The notes beneath the pieces were generated by a model, which saw nothing but the letters and a program-made list of their open reading frames with translations, did no database searches and had not been told where the DNA came from. Position numbers and translations under genes: made by a program. From assembly GCF_018401815.1 (NCBI RefSeq), contig NZ_JAGYKG010000006.1, positions 124,001 to 188,000 of the forward strand: a DNA stretch of 64,000 nt, written 5' to 3'. Positions 46,558 through 55,804 of this stretch are shown here, piece by piece; positions within the stretch are counted from its first letter, which is position 1, and every line of letters starts with the position of its first letter. Source of the DNA: Nonlabens sp. Lineage in GTDB: Bacteria > Bacteroidota > Bacteroidia > Flavobacteriales > Flavobacteriaceae.

Positions 46558-47748
46558 ATGAAAAATCTAAAAACAATTGCTTTTACATTAAGTGTTACCG
46601 CATTAATGGCCTGCAAAGGCACTGCGGCTGAAAACGGAGTAGAAATCGCAACAAACGGGATAGAGATTCCACAAACTACTGCTGCGATGGCAACAGTGGT
46701 GGAAGAGCCGGCAACCATACAAATCGCCTTACTTCTAGACACCAGTAATAGTATGGATGGGCTGATTGATCAGGCCAAAACCCAACTTTGGGACGTGGTC
46801 AACAAAATGTCTGGGGCGCATTGCAACGAGCAACAAGCCTTATTAGAAATTGCACTTTATGAGTACGGTAACAGCAGGTTACATTCAGAAGAAGGTTTTG
46901 TGCGTCAAGTACTCTCTTTCTCTACCGACTTGGACTTGATCAGCAAAGAGCTATTTAGCTTAAGGACCAATGGTGGAGAAGAGTATTGCGGGACTGTAAT
47001 TGGAACCTCTTTAAAGCAATTGGAGTGGAAAAAAGGGAAAAACGATCTTAAAATGATTTTTATAGCTGGGAATGAAGGTTTTAATCAAGGTACGGTGCCT
47101 TTTTCTTCGAGTATTGCTCAGGCTATAGAAAAAGACGTGGTGGTCAACACCATTTTTTGTGGAGACTGGAATACGGGAGCACAGTTGCAATGGAAAGAAG
47201 GCGCCACTTTAGGAAAAGGACAATACATGAACTTGGATCACAACCAGAAATCTGCCTACGTCGCTACTCCTTATGACGATCAGATTTTGAATTACAACCA
47301 TTTGCTTAACGATACGTATATTGCTTTCGGCCGTCAGGGGTATGAAAATAAAGCCGTACAAATGCATATGGACGAAGCGGTTCAGGAGGTGTCTGCTCAA
47401 GCCAATGTGAAGCGTACCTTAGCAAAATCTTCTGCAAATTATCGCAATTCCAGTTGGGACTTGGTTGATGCTTTAGATGATGAAGACATGAAGGGAAAAG
47501 TGCTTACGGAGGAGAATATAAAGACCTTACCAGACAGCATTCGCACTAAAAGTAAGAAGGAGATTGCCGCTTTCGCGAAAGCGAAAAAACAAGAGCGCAC
47601 CTCCATACAAAACAAGATCAAAGAACTCAACCAAAAAAGAGATCAATACATCACGACACAATCACTCACCGAGACCAATGGATTAGAGTCGGCTATGTTT
47701 AAGGCAATCAAAAAGCAATCGGTCTCCAAAAACTTCCAATGGGAATAG
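46558..47748 (+). CDS. vWA-domain lipoprotein
   Basis: 396 aa. The lipoprotein signal ends at LMAC. A von Willebrand A domain (about residues 55-250) has the MIDAS motif in LLLDTSNSMDGLI (DxSxS), so it binds a metal and protein partners. The C-terminal 150 residues form a charged coiled coil (RTSIQNKIKELNQKRDQ). The palindrome at 47568 encodes AFAKAK in it. The role is not defined. Confidence 0.85.
   Translation: MKNLKTIAFTLSVTALMACKGTAAENGVEIATNGIEIPQTTAAMATVVEEPATIQIALLLDTSNSMDGLIDQAKTQLWDVVNKMSGAHCNEQQALLEIALYEYGNSRLHSEEGFVRQVLSFSTDLDLISKELFSLRTNGGEEYCGTVIGTSLKQLEWKKGKNDLKMIFIAGNEGFNQGTVPFSSSIAQAIEKDVVVNTIFCGDWNTGAQLQWKEGATLGKGQYMNLDHNQKSAYVATPYDDQILNYNHLLNDTYIAFGRQGYENKAVQMHMDEAVQEVSAQANVKRTLAKSSANYRNSSWDLVDALDDEDMKGKVLTEENIKTLPDSIRTKSKKEIAAFAKAKKQERTSIQNKIKELNQKRDQYITTQSLTETNGLESAMFKAIKKQSVSKNFQWE
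47568..47583. repeat. CGCTTTCGCGAAAGCG palindrome, copy 9
   Basis: Exact copy in the vWA lipoprotein gene, in frame as AFAKAK within the coiled coil. Confidence 0.9.
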
Positions 47749-47793
47749 TGATAAGTAGGTATTCACTGTTGAAAAATGTTGAGTAGTTTTAGA

Positions 47794-47822
47794 TTGATCA
47801 CAGTGGCTAAATCGTATTTTTG
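47794..47822 (+). promoter_or_regulatory. Promoter of mutS
   Basis: TTG at 47794 and TATTTTTG at 47815-47822, spaced 18 bp, match the Bacteroidota -33/-7 pattern. The predicted transcript start is about 20 bp before the TTG start codon. Confidence 0.5.
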
Positions 47823-47844
47823 ATATTCCTATAAAAGCATCAAT

Positions 47845-50463
47845 TTGGCCACTAATTCAAATAAGGTAACTCCTTTAATGCAGCAATATAATAAGATCAA
47901 GACCAAGTATCCTGATGCCTTATTGTTATTTAGAGTGGGCGATTTTTATGAAACCTTTGGAGAAGATGCTATTAAAACAGCTCGTATTCTCAATATTGTA
48001 TTGACCAGCCGTAACAATGGTGGTGATCATGTAGAACTAGCTGGATTCCCCCATCATTCCATAAACACTTACTTGCCTAAGCTGGTAAAAGCAGGGGAAC
48101 GAGTTGCTATTTGTGATCAATTAGAGGATCCTAAACAGACTAAAAACATTGTAAAACGAGGGGTAACCGAGTTGATTACTCCAGGAGTTTCTCTCAACGA
48201 TGAGGTGCTGAGTTCTAAAACAAATAATTTTCTTGCCGCACTTTCTGTCAACAGGAATTTATATGGAGTGGCTTTTTTAGATATTTCGACAGGGGAGTTT
48301 TTAGTTTCTCAAGGCTCAAAAGAAGAAGTGGATAAGTTATTGCAAAATTTTGATCCTAGCGAGCTTTTAGTAACTCGTAGCGATAAAAAAACACTGGCAA
48401 AAGAATTTCCATATGATTTACCATTCTTTCATTTAGAGGATTGGGTATTTCAAATCGACTTTGCCACGAAGTCACTTCTCAAACATTTTAAAGTGAATTC
48501 TTTAAAAGGCTTTGGAGTAGAAAAGTTGGATCAGGCGCTTATATCGGCGGGTTCGATTTTGTATTATCTAGAAGAAACTCAACACGATAAGTTGGATCAC
48601 GTTTCAAATATTTCTCGTATTGAAGACGACAATTTTGTATGGATGGACCGTTTTACGGTACGCAACTTAGAATTATACACCCCGTTAAGTCAAGGTGCGG
48701 TAACCCTAATTGACGTTATCGATCAGACCACTACAGCAATGGGTGGGCGCATGCTCAAACGGTGGATGGCATTTCCATTAAAAGATGCCGCGCAAATCAA
48801 CAAGCGTCATGATATCGTTGAGTTTTTTACAAAATCCCAAGAACAACAGCAAGAAATCAGGTCCTACCTAAAACGTATGAGCGATTTGGAGCGACTGATT
48901 TCAAAAGTTGCCGTAGGTAAAATTTGCCCTAGAGAAGTTGTACAGCTTAAAAACAGTTTAGAGGCTATAATTCCTATAAAAGAAAAAGTGCTAGCCTCAG
49001 GTAACAAAGCGCTTCATTTAATAGGAGATAGTTTGAATCCTTGTACTCACTTAATAGAGTTGTTCAAACAAGCTATTGATGAGCATGCCCCTGTAAATAT
49101 TTTAAAAGGGAATACCATTGCTCCTGGATATCATTCAGAATTGGATGAGTTAAGAGGCCTAGCAACTTCAGGAAAGGATTACCTGGATAAGATGCTTGCC
49201 AGACACGCCGAAGAAACGGGCATCAGCAGTTTGAAGATTTCTAGTAATAATGTATTCGGCTATTATATAGAAGTACGCAATACACATAAAGATAAAGTTC
49301 CAGCAGCATGGACGAGAAAGCAAACCTTGGTCAATGCAGAGCGGTACATCACCGAAGAGCTTAAAGAATATGAAGGCAAAATATTAGGTGCCGAGGACCG
49401 CATCCATGCCTTACAACAAGAGCTTTTTGATAAAATTGTTCGGGAGATCATGCCTTCTATTACCACCATTCAGAATAATTCTCAGTTAATAGGGCAATTG
49501 GACTGTTTGATTTCTTTTGCTTCCCATGCGGTGACGTCCAATTACACCAGGCCAGAATTATTAGGTACCGACGAGTTAATCATTAAAAACGGTCGACATC
49601 CTGTGATAGAAAAAATGCTTCCAGCAGACTTGCCTTACATTCCTAACGATGTACAGCTGGATAGAGACAGCCAGCAAATCATCATGATTACGGGTCCTAA
49701 CATGAGTGGTAAAAGCGCCATTTTAAGACAGACGGCGTTGATTGTTCTATTGGCGCAAATAGGAAGTTTTGTTCCTGCCGAAGAGGTGAAAATGGGAGTT
49801 GTAGATAAAATATTTACCAGAGTAGGAGCCAGTGACAACATATCTCAAGGAGAATCTACTTTTATGACAGAGATGAATGAAAGTGCGAGTATCTTGAATA
49901 ATATCAGTGAGAAAAGTTTGGTGCTGCTTGATGAGATAGGCCGCGGGACAAGTACTTATGACGGTATTTCCATCGCATGGGCCATCACCGAATATTTACA
50001 CGAGCATCCTGCTAGTCCCAAAACCTTATTTGCTACTCATTATCACGAGCTCAATGACATGACGTCTCAATTGGAACGCATTAAAAATTTTAATGTAGAA
50101 GTGAAGGAATTAAAAGATAAAGTGCTCTTTATGCGCAAATTAGTTCCTGGGGGTAGTCATCACAGTTTTGGAATTCATGTGGCTAAAATGGCAGGAATGC
50201 CACAGCAAGTGATCTCAAAAGCAAATAAAATACTTAAACGGCTTGAAAAGACGCACAAACAAGAAGATTCTAAAGAAGCTATGAAAGCCATTCAGGAAGA
50301 AGAAATGCAATTGAGTTTTTTTAATCTAGACGATCCCTTGTTAGAAACTATCAAACAAGAAATTTTACAGGTAGACATAAATACCTTAACGCCAGTAGAG
50401 GCTTTGATGAAATTAAACGAGATCAAACGCATGCTGGTAAAAAAAGAGAAAGCAAGTTCATAA
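47845..50463 (+). CDS. mutS: DNA mismatch repair protein MutS
   Basis: 872 aa. The mismatch-binding domain I has the Phe-x-Glu motif in VGDFYETFGEDA. The ABC-type ATPase near the C-terminus has Walker A ITGPNMSGKSA, LLDEIGRGTSTYDG (Walker B and signature) and the helix-turn-helix dimer region. The start is TTG at 47845, fixed by the conserved KVTPLMQQYN just after. It recognises mispairs and starts repair. Confidence 0.97.
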   Translation: MATNSNKVTPLMQQYNKIKTKYPDALLLFRVGDFYETFGEDAIKTARILNIVLTSRNNGGDHVELAGFPHHSINTYLPKLVKAGERVAICDQLEDPKQTKNIVKRGVTELITPGVSLNDEVLSSKTNNFLAALSVNRNLYGVAFLDISTGEFLVSQGSKEEVDKLLQNFDPSELLVTRSDKKTLAKEFPYDLPFFHLEDWVFQIDFATKSLLKHFKVNSLKGFGVEKLDQALISAGSILYYLEETQHDKLDHVSNISRIEDDNFVWMDRFTVRNLELYTPLSQGAVTLIDVIDQTTTAMGGRMLKRWMAFPLKDAAQINKRHDIVEFFTKSQEQQQEIRSYLKRMSDLERLISKVAVGKICPREVVQLKNSLEAIIPIKEKVLASGNKALHLIGDSLNPCTHLIELFKQAIDEHAPVNILKGNTIAPGYHSELDELRGLATSGKDYLDKMLARHAEETGISSLKISSNNVFGYYIEVRNTHKDKVPAAWTRKQTLVNAERYITEELKEYEGKILGAEDRIHALQQELFDKIVREIMPSITTIQNNSQLIGQLDCLISFASHAVTSNYTRPELLGTDELIIKNGRHPVIEKMLPADLPYIPNDVQLDRDSQQIIMITGPNMSGKSAILRQTALIVLLAQIGSFVPAEEVKMGVVDKIFTRVGASDNISQGESTFMTEMNESASILNNISEKSLVLLDEIGRGTSTYDGISIAWAITEYLHEHPASPKTLFATHYHELNDMTSQLERIKNFNVEVKELKDKVLFMRKLVPGGSHHSFGIHVAKMAGMPQQVISKANKILKRLEKTHKQEDSKEAMKAIQEEEMQLSFFNLDDPLLETIKQEILQVDINTLTPVEALMKLNEIKRMLVKKEKASS

Positions 50464-50478
50464 TTTTTCATTTTTTCC

Positions 50479-50508
50479 TTTGCAGTATAAGGAAAGTTGT
50501 TAAATTTG
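50479..50508 (+). promoter_or_regulatory. Promoter of the tRNA-Gly/tRNA-Leu unit
   Basis: TTTG at 50479-50482, 18-bp spacer, TAAATTTG at 50501-50508: an excellent match to the Bacteroidota consensus, about 35 bp upstream of tRNA-Gly. Confidence 0.65.
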
Positions 50509-50542
50509 CAACCGCTTTAAAAAGTAGATGTTTTTTAAATTT

Positions 50543-50614
50543 GCGAAAGTAGCTCAGGGGTAGAGCATCACCTTGCCAAGGTGGAGGTCGCGGGTTCAAA
50601 TCCCGTCTTTCGCT
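50543..50614 (+). tRNA. tRNA-Gly(GCC)
   Basis: Cloverleaf: acceptor GCGAAAG/CTTTCGC, D arm GCTCAGGGGTAGAGC, anticodon loop TTGCCAA with GCC, T arm GCGGGTTCAAATCCCGT. No CCA tail encoded; discriminator T. Confidence 0.95.
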
Positions 50615-50671
50615 CTAAAGTTTGTTATTAAATAAGTTTTATATTACCAATGATGTGTCGCTGACACAATC

Positions 50672-50757
50672 GCTCGAGTGGTGGAATTGGTAGACACGTT
50701 GGACTTAAAATCCAATGGGTAGTAATGCCCGTACGGGTTCAAGTCCCGTCTCGAGTA
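50672..50757 (+). tRNA. tRNA-Leu(UAA), integration site of the 11-kb island
   Basis: A class II tRNA with a long variable arm (TGGGTAGTAATGCCCG region). Acceptor GCTCGAG/CTCGAGT, anticodon loop ACTTAAAAT with TAA, T arm ACGGGTTCAAGTCCCGT. Its 3' end CCCGTCTCGAGTACTA recurs at the right end of the island, so it is a likely att core; the tRNA itself stays intact. Confidence 0.95.
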
Positions 50758-50981
50758 CTAAAGACTCTTCTTAACTGAAGAGTCTTTTTTATTTATGAAA
50801 AATACAATCATCTCAACTAAAGGGACGCAGTGTTTACTGCCGAGCTTGCCTCGGCACCCGTCTCGAGTACTAAAGACTCTTCTTAACTGAAGAGTCTTTT
50901 TTATTTATGATAAATACAATCATCTCAACTAAAGGGACGCAGTGTTTACTGCCGAGCTTGCCTCTGTGCCGGTCTCGAGTA
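50745..50981. repeat. Left tandem 112-bp att-like units (two copies plus a partial)
   Basis: Units at 50745-50856 and 50857-50968, period exactly 112. Each contains the tRNA-Leu 3' end, a terminator hairpin, a shared AT-rich stretch and a TGCCGAG/CTCGGCA hairpin. The second unit differs slightly at its end (lost hairpin), and a partial third start (CCGGTCTCGAGTATT) runs to 50981. The same unit flanks the right side of the island. Confidence 0.9.
50761..50790 (+). terminator. Terminator after tRNA-Leu
   Basis: AAGACTCTTC-TTAACT-GAAGAGTCTT then TTTT. It recurs in each 112-bp unit (50873, 61505 and 61617 regions). Confidence 0.85.
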
Positions 50982-51350
50982 TTGATAAACTATGTAACTA
51001 TCCTGTTATGAGCCTTATTTATTTATCATATATCGCATTTCCCCCGCATAATCACTGTAATTAATAAAAATCACTTAATTAAATACTTACTTGTTCGGGT
51101 TTTTAGCATATGAAAATGTACGATTAATGCACGGTGAAGTTATACTTATCTAGTTATGTAATTATAATTTGCTCAAATTTGTTACTCGAAAACATCTTTT
51201 ATGGTAATTCCTGCCTTCTCAAAAAAAGGATAAAGATTCGTTATCCTTTTTAAAAAAGCTTATTGAACAATTTGAAAGCAAGAATCCTATCGATTTGAGT
51301 ATAGGCATCAAAAGTTATTTTTTTCAAATCAGAGTTATGTTACATGGGTG
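50982..51350. other. Island left arm, non-coding with a weak coding trace
   Basis: No intact gene. A rightward trace at about 51228-51350 (LSFLKKLIEQFESKNPIDLS) runs up to the IS left end, which may be the remains of a gene cut by that IS. Confidence 0.35.
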
Positions 51351-51398
51351 TTTTGACCCCTATAAAACAAGAGTAATTTTTTAAATTTCGATTATTAA

Positions 51399-52244
51399 TT
51401 AAGCGGTTAATTTTTTCATTATAATAAAATGCTTATCTGCATTCCATTTTTCCATTGGTGTTATGCGTCCCAACATGCCGTGAAGCCTTCTATTGTTATA
51501 AAATTTCACGTAACGTTTTAGTATTTGCGCTATTTCGCCAAAGTATTGATAATCGAACCTTCTAAAGACTTCTTTTTTTAATATTCCGTGATAGGCTTCA
51601 ATATGTGCATTCTCCTCTGGTGTTGCAATGTGTGTAAACTCTTGCTGTACTCCAATCAGACCTAAATATTCACGCACTCTTTTTGCTATAAATTGGCTGC
51701 CATTATCAATTCTAATGATCACATTATCAGGATATTCATAGTCTTCAAACAACTCAGACAATAGTTCTATTACATTGTTTTGTTTAATATTAAAAGAGAA
51801 ATAGTCTTTTAATATTCTACGTGTGTGAACGTCAATGATAGAGAGCAAATAAGCATTCTTACCTACACTTGGTATCCAAACCATCTTTATATCCATCTCT
51901 AAGCACTCTAAAGGTCTAGAGGTATTAACTTTTCTAAACTTTACAAACTTTCGTCCAGAACCACTTCTGTCTATTCTATTGTCAAGCTTTAATAAGCCTT
52001 CTTCCTTCATAATCCTATAGAGCTTTTTATGGTTGATAGTGTAACCATCTATAGTTAAATAACTAGTCATTAATCGGTATCCGCAATCTATAAATTCGTG
52101 CTCTAGAATCTTCTTTACGGAAGCTATGACGGTATCTTGGGATACAAAGCCTTCTGTGTTATGAAAGGTTTGTTTAGATGGTTTATTTCCTTTTTTCCCG
52201 TTGCTTGGTACTCTGTAATAGCTACTCGGTACGATGCCAACCAT
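51399..52244 (-). CDS. IS3-family transposase orfB
   Basis: 281 aa from the ATG at 52244; the same frame opens further upstream (CRKHKCSKTQVIKMVGIVPS), overlapping orfA, so the active form is probably an orfA-orfB frameshift fusion. HTH_21 is followed by the rve catalytic core with Asp in LECLEMDIKMVW, Asp in IRIDNGSQFIA and Glu in NAHIEAYHGILKKEVF. All three catalytic residues are present in one frame. The C-terminus NNRRLHGMLGRITPMEKWN is typical. Confidence 0.9.
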   Translation of the reverse strand: MVGIVPSSYYRVPSNGKKGNKPSKQTFHNTEGFVSQDTVIASVKKILEHEFIDCGYRLMTSYLTIDGYTINHKKLYRIMKEEGLLKLDNRIDRSGSGRKFVKFRKVNTSRPLECLEMDIKMVWIPSVGKNAYLLSIIDVHTRRILKDYFSFNIKQNNVIELLSELFEDYEYPDNVIIRIDNGSQFIAKRVREYLGLIGVQQEFTHIATPEENAHIEAYHGILKKEVFRRFDYQYFGEIAQILKRYVKFYNNRRLHGMLGRITPMEKWNADKHFIIMKKLTA

Positions 52245-52269
52245 TTTTATAACCTGGGTTTTACTACAC

Positions 52270-52605
52270 TTATGCTTCCTGCAAGTGACATTTACTAAAT
52301 TTTTCTTGGATCTGACGTCCCAAACTTTTTTTTAAAAGTTCTCGCTGCACCTCAAGTTCGATTTCTCTATCACTGAGTAATTTTCGCAATACACGATTTT
52401 CTTCCTCTGCTTCTTTAAGCTCCTTGCTTTTAGTATCATAAGTAACCTTTAAGCCAGCTTCTCCCTTGTGCTCAAACTTCTTCTTCCAACTATAAAAAGT
52501 ACCAGTACTAACGCTGTACTTACGACAGGTTTCTACAGTGCCAATTTCCTCTGAAGCAGAGAGTATCTCTAACTTCTCTTTTAAAGTCCATTTCTTGTAT
52601 TTCAT
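52270..52605 (-). CDS. IS3-family transposase orfA
   Basis: 111 aa. Helix-turn-helix (WTLKEKLEILSASEEIGTVE, then CRKYSVSTGTFYSWKKKFE) followed by a leucine zipper (EENRVLRKLLSDREIELEVQ). A GAAAAATTT run near its end could support the -1 frameshift to orfB. Confidence 0.88.
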   Translation of the reverse strand: MKYKKWTLKEKLEILSASEEIGTVETCRKYSVSTGTFYSWKKKFEHKGEAGLKVTYDTKSKELKEAEEENRVLRKLLSDREIELEVQRELLKKSLGRQIQEKFSKCHLQEA

Positions 52606-52666
52606 ATCTCAAATATATTAGTTTTGAAATTTAAAATATCACTCCGAACTTATTAGGGGCTAAACT

Positions 52667-53686
52667 ATTAGCCATCAGTATAAACCAAAAAAGTGATGCT
52701 TTAAGATTGATACCTTACAAGACCAATGTTTGCAACCAATTTGTAGTTTTTACAACGAATTGAAATTCGATTATTACCAGAAATTAAATGGAATTAGGAA
52801 TTTACTAGTAAAAATAGGGCAGGGAAAAAATAATCATGGTCGGTGATAATTATTTCAATAAATATCGGGATAGATGTATTAAAAAACTAGGTAAAATTAG
52901 GTAACACAACTTAGTTTTCTTATTAATCTAAAGTTAAACATAGGTTTATTACTTTATTTATTATGTTAAAATATAACAATACCATAAACACCAATGACTA
53001 AGTATTTTTTTATGCCTACTATAAGGGGTAATAATAAAATAAAAAAGTAACCAAATTTATAAACTGAAATCCCAATTGAATTTTCTAAAAAATAAAGTTG
53101 TAAAAGAATATTTTTCTGCCATAGGCCAAGAATTTTTAAACCAAAAAGACATTAATAATGATAAAAATATAAGTGATTTTAGCTAATGCAATGGGAATTG
53201 TACTTGCATTTAAAGGACGAATCAAATACAGACTTTTATCCGTGATAGAAATGGGGAAGTCGCGCAGGTAGCATTGAATTTAAAGAGTTACAATCGAGCT
53301 AAAAAAAGAAACCATAACAATGAGTTTTTTAGATACATAAAGACAAAGAAAAATGGAAGCTAACGAGCAAGAGGAGAAATCCAGTTGTTAATTACTAAGA
53401 CAACAATGTATGGAAATAGTTAGATGTCGTCAATAGTCTTAGAATTATAGTAAGTATGATGAGTACCTCACAAACTATGCAGCAGTAAACATCTAAATAG
53501 TTAAGACTAAATCCTTTTTCATTTATTGTACTAATTACTAGGGTTTGGAATTGAGATACGGAATTGGTTAGCAGTTAGTTTGCACTAAGAATATGAAATG
53601 GACTAGTGTTATCTGCCAAATTTTTTTTTAATTTTTACAATAAATAACAAGAATAATAAATTGAATCATAACTATTTATTTTTAAG
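52667..53686. other. Degraded, gene-less kilobase upstream of the island operon
   Basis: Very AT-rich. Short coding-like traces (for example FRYIKTKKNGS near 53320 and EYFSAIGQEFLNQKDINN near 53105) are broken by stops in all frames. The last 100 bp must hold the promoter of the 53687 operon, but I see no clear consensus. Confidence 0.4.
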
Positions 53687-54415
53687 ATGATGTACAACGA
53701 ACAATTAGAAAAATTGATTGAGATGGCCCTTATGGACGGAGAGCTCACTGAAAAAGAAAAGCAAATTCTTTTCAAAAAAGCAGAATCATTTGGTGTTGAC
53801 CTCGATGAGTTTGAAATGGTTTTGGAAGCAAAACTTTATGAAAAACAACAATCAATGCAACAAAGCACCCAGGCAACAGCTGCTCCAAAATCAGACAAAT
53901 TTGGTGATGTGAAAAAATGTCCCGCATGTGGGGCAATAGTTCAATCATTTCAAACAAAATGTGCTGATTGTGGTCATGAATTTAGCAATATTGAAGCTAA
54001 TGCCTCAATTGACAAACTCTTTAAAATGTTAAATGATGCGGAGGACATGAGAAAAGAAGATTTGGATACAAGTAATCCATTGAAGGCAATGGGTAGTTTT
54101 TATGCAAAATCATTTTCAGGAATGACAGGCCCTGGGAAAATTGATAAAAAGAAAATGGAAATTATTTCAAATTTTCCAATCCCTACAACTAAGAATGACA
54201 TTCTTGAATTTTTATCCTTAGCTATACCTAAAGCCAAGCAAATCGGTAACTTTTTAACCAAAAATAACCTAGAAAACAAGGCCCATAATGAATTTGCACA
54301 GGTATGGAAAACTAAATGCGAACAAATAATTATGAAAGCTAAATTTTCAATGAGAGAAGATAAAAAAGCTCTTGAAGAAATTCTGCAATACGCTAATGAA
54401 ATTGGCATTAAGTAA
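53687..54415 (+). CDS. TerB-like and zinc-ribbon protein (island gene 1)
   Basis: 242 aa, cytoplasmic. Residues 3-50 form an acidic helical TerB-like start (EMALMDGELTEKEKQILF). After a Gln-rich linker, a zinc ribbon has Cys78, Cys81, Cys92 and Cys95 (CPACG...CADCG). The C-terminal 140 residues are helical with a conserved-looking core (FPIPTTKNDILEFLSLAIPK). TerB domains are tied to membrane-linked stress and defence modules. It lies 14 bp before the SPFH gene, first in the operon. Confidence 0.7.
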   Translation: MMYNEQLEKLIEMALMDGELTEKEKQILFKKAESFGVDLDEFEMVLEAKLYEKQQSMQQSTQATAAPKSDKFGDVKKCPACGAIVQSFQTKCADCGHEFSNIEANASIDKLFKMLNDAEDMRKEDLDTSNPLKAMGSFYAKSFSGMTGPGKIDKKKMEIISNFPIPTTKNDILEFLSLAIPKAKQIGNFLTKNNLENKAHNEFAQVWKTKCEQIIMKAKFSMREDKKALEEILQYANEIGIK

Positions 54416-54429
54416 TCAAAAAATGAAAT

Positions 54430-55776
54430 ATGGGAATATTCGGTAAAAAATCAGAAGGCGGATTAATGGACGTAATCCGCTGTGACGAACAAGAATATCT
54501 TGTTTGGAAATGGCGACCTTCGGGAGAAGCGAATAGCACAAAAAAAGAAAATTCCATACGTTACGGAAGTAGTTTGCGAGTTAAAGACGGAGAACTTGCC
54601 GTTTTTGTTTACCAACAAAGAGATGGGGAAAATCAAGATTTTATACACGGCCCTTATGACCAAACTATAAAAACCGCAAACTTTCCAATATTAACAAATA
54701 TCGTGGGGGCTGCATTTGGTGGAGCATCACCATTTCAAGCAGAAATATATTTTATGAACCTTTCGGGTAATGTTCAAATAAGATTTGGCATTCCTTATTT
54801 TGATGTTTTCGACCCTCGATTTTTGGATTTTGCGGTACCAATGGCAGTAAGGGGCACGCTTACCTTTAATATTACAGATTACAAAGGCTTTATAAAATTA
54901 AATCGTCTAATAAATTTTGAATTAGATGATTTTAAAAAGCAAATAAAAGATGCTGTAACCAAGTATATTAAGGGTGTTGTAACAAACATTCCATCCGATA
55001 ATGGAATACCTGTGTTACAAATGGAAAGAAAAATCCTTGAAATAAATGATTTAGTTGCAAAATATTTAGGTACTCGACTTGAAACAGATTTTGGTGTAAA
55101 CATGAAAGGTTTGGATATTGCAAACCTTGAAGTTGACAAAGAAGCTGAAGGATATGCCGAATTAAGAAAAGTTACAGCAGAACAGACAACAAAAACTGTT
55201 GGAGCACAGACAGACGTAAATATTAAGAATTTACAGGATACTCAGGAAATCAACGCTACGAATATGGAGGAAACACTTCGTATTCAAAGAGAAGAAGCAC
55301 AACGGGCACAAAAACTTCAAACAGAAGGACAAAACATATCTGTTCATCAATTAAACCAACAAACAGAAGTAGCCAAAACAGCAGCTGAAAGTATGGGGAA
55401 AATGGGCTCTGGCGGCGGTTCTGGCGGCGGAGGCGGAATGATGGATCCCGGCTCAATGATGGCAAGTATGGCAATGGGCGGTGCAGTTGGCTCTGGCATG
55501 GCTGGAGCTGTTGGTGGTATGATGCAAGGAATGAACGAACAAAAACAAACTCCACCACCACCACCTCAAGTTCAATATAATATTTCAGTAAATGGTCAAC
55601 AAAGTGGCCCGTTTGGATGGCAACAGTTACAACAAATGATTCAAAGTGCTCAAATTACTAAAGACACTTATGTATGGAAACAGGGTATGGCTGGTTGGGA
55701 AGTAGCAGGTAATGTTCAAGAACTTGCAAATTTATTTGGAGCAGTACCTCCTCCTCCTCCTCCACCTGCACCTTAA
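54430..55776 (+). CDS. SPFH-domain protein with a C-terminal GYF_2 domain (island gene 2)
   Basis: 448 aa. The first ~265 residues match the YdjI-type SPFH/band-7 family (sometimes called virion core protein-like): MDVIRCDEQEYLVWKW start, FGIPYFDVFDPRFLDFAVP, and MKGLDIANLEVDKE. A coiled-coil/Gln-rich segment (260-330) and a Gly/Met-rich hydrophobic stretch (335-375) follow. Then PPPPP and a GYF_2 domain at about 390-438 (NGQQSGPFGWQQLQQMIQ, then DTYVWKQGMAGWEVA) and a poly-Pro tail. SPFH proteins assemble membrane-associated ring or raft scaffolds; GYF_2 domains bind proline-rich peptides. Confidence 0.8.
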   Translation: MGIFGKKSEGGLMDVIRCDEQEYLVWKWRPSGEANSTKKENSIRYGSSLRVKDGELAVFVYQQRDGENQDFIHGPYDQTIKTANFPILTNIVGAAFGGASPFQAEIYFMNLSGNVQIRFGIPYFDVFDPRFLDFAVPMAVRGTLTFNITDYKGFIKLNRLINFELDDFKKQIKDAVTKYIKGVVTNIPSDNGIPVLQMERKILEINDLVAKYLGTRLETDFGVNMKGLDIANLEVDKEAEGYAELRKVTAEQTTKTVGAQTDVNIKNLQDTQEINATNMEETLRIQREEAQRAQKLQTEGQNISVHQLNQQTEVAKTAAESMGKMGSGGGSGGGGGMMDPGSMMASMAMGGAVGSGMAGAVGGMMQGMNEQKQTPPPPPQVQYNISVNGQQSGPFGWQQLQQMIQSAQITKDTYVWKQGMAGWEVAGNVQELANLFGAVPPPPPPPAP

Positions 55777-55804
55777 TTTAGTATTAACATCTAAAAAATG
55801 TATT

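Larger units (their letters stand above)
51351..52666 (-). mobile_element. IS3-family element, apparently intact
   Basis: Terminal inverted repeats: left TTTTGACCCCTATAAAACAA from 51351, right (reverse complement) TTTAGCCCCTAATAAGTTCG, with further matching TTTAAATTTC inside each end. Both transposase genes are uninterrupted, unlike in the other two IS elements of the window. Ends are placed to within a few bases; no target duplication could be fixed. Confidence 0.8.

Noticed and set aside
46404..46742. ORFs over the AAAATC tract
   Set aside because: The translated Lys/Ile repeats come from a low-complexity tract and overlap the start of the vWA lipoprotein gene in other frames.
50745..50981. 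Tandem repeats as a CRISPR array
   Set aside because: The 112-bp units are whole tandem copies with no short repeat/unique spacer alternation, only two per side, and no cas genes are nearby.
54430..55776. SPFH protein as a prophage or viral core gene
   Set aside because: The family is sometimes labelled virion core protein, but no capsid, portal, terminase or tail genes occur in the island, and the SPFH pattern explains the sequence.
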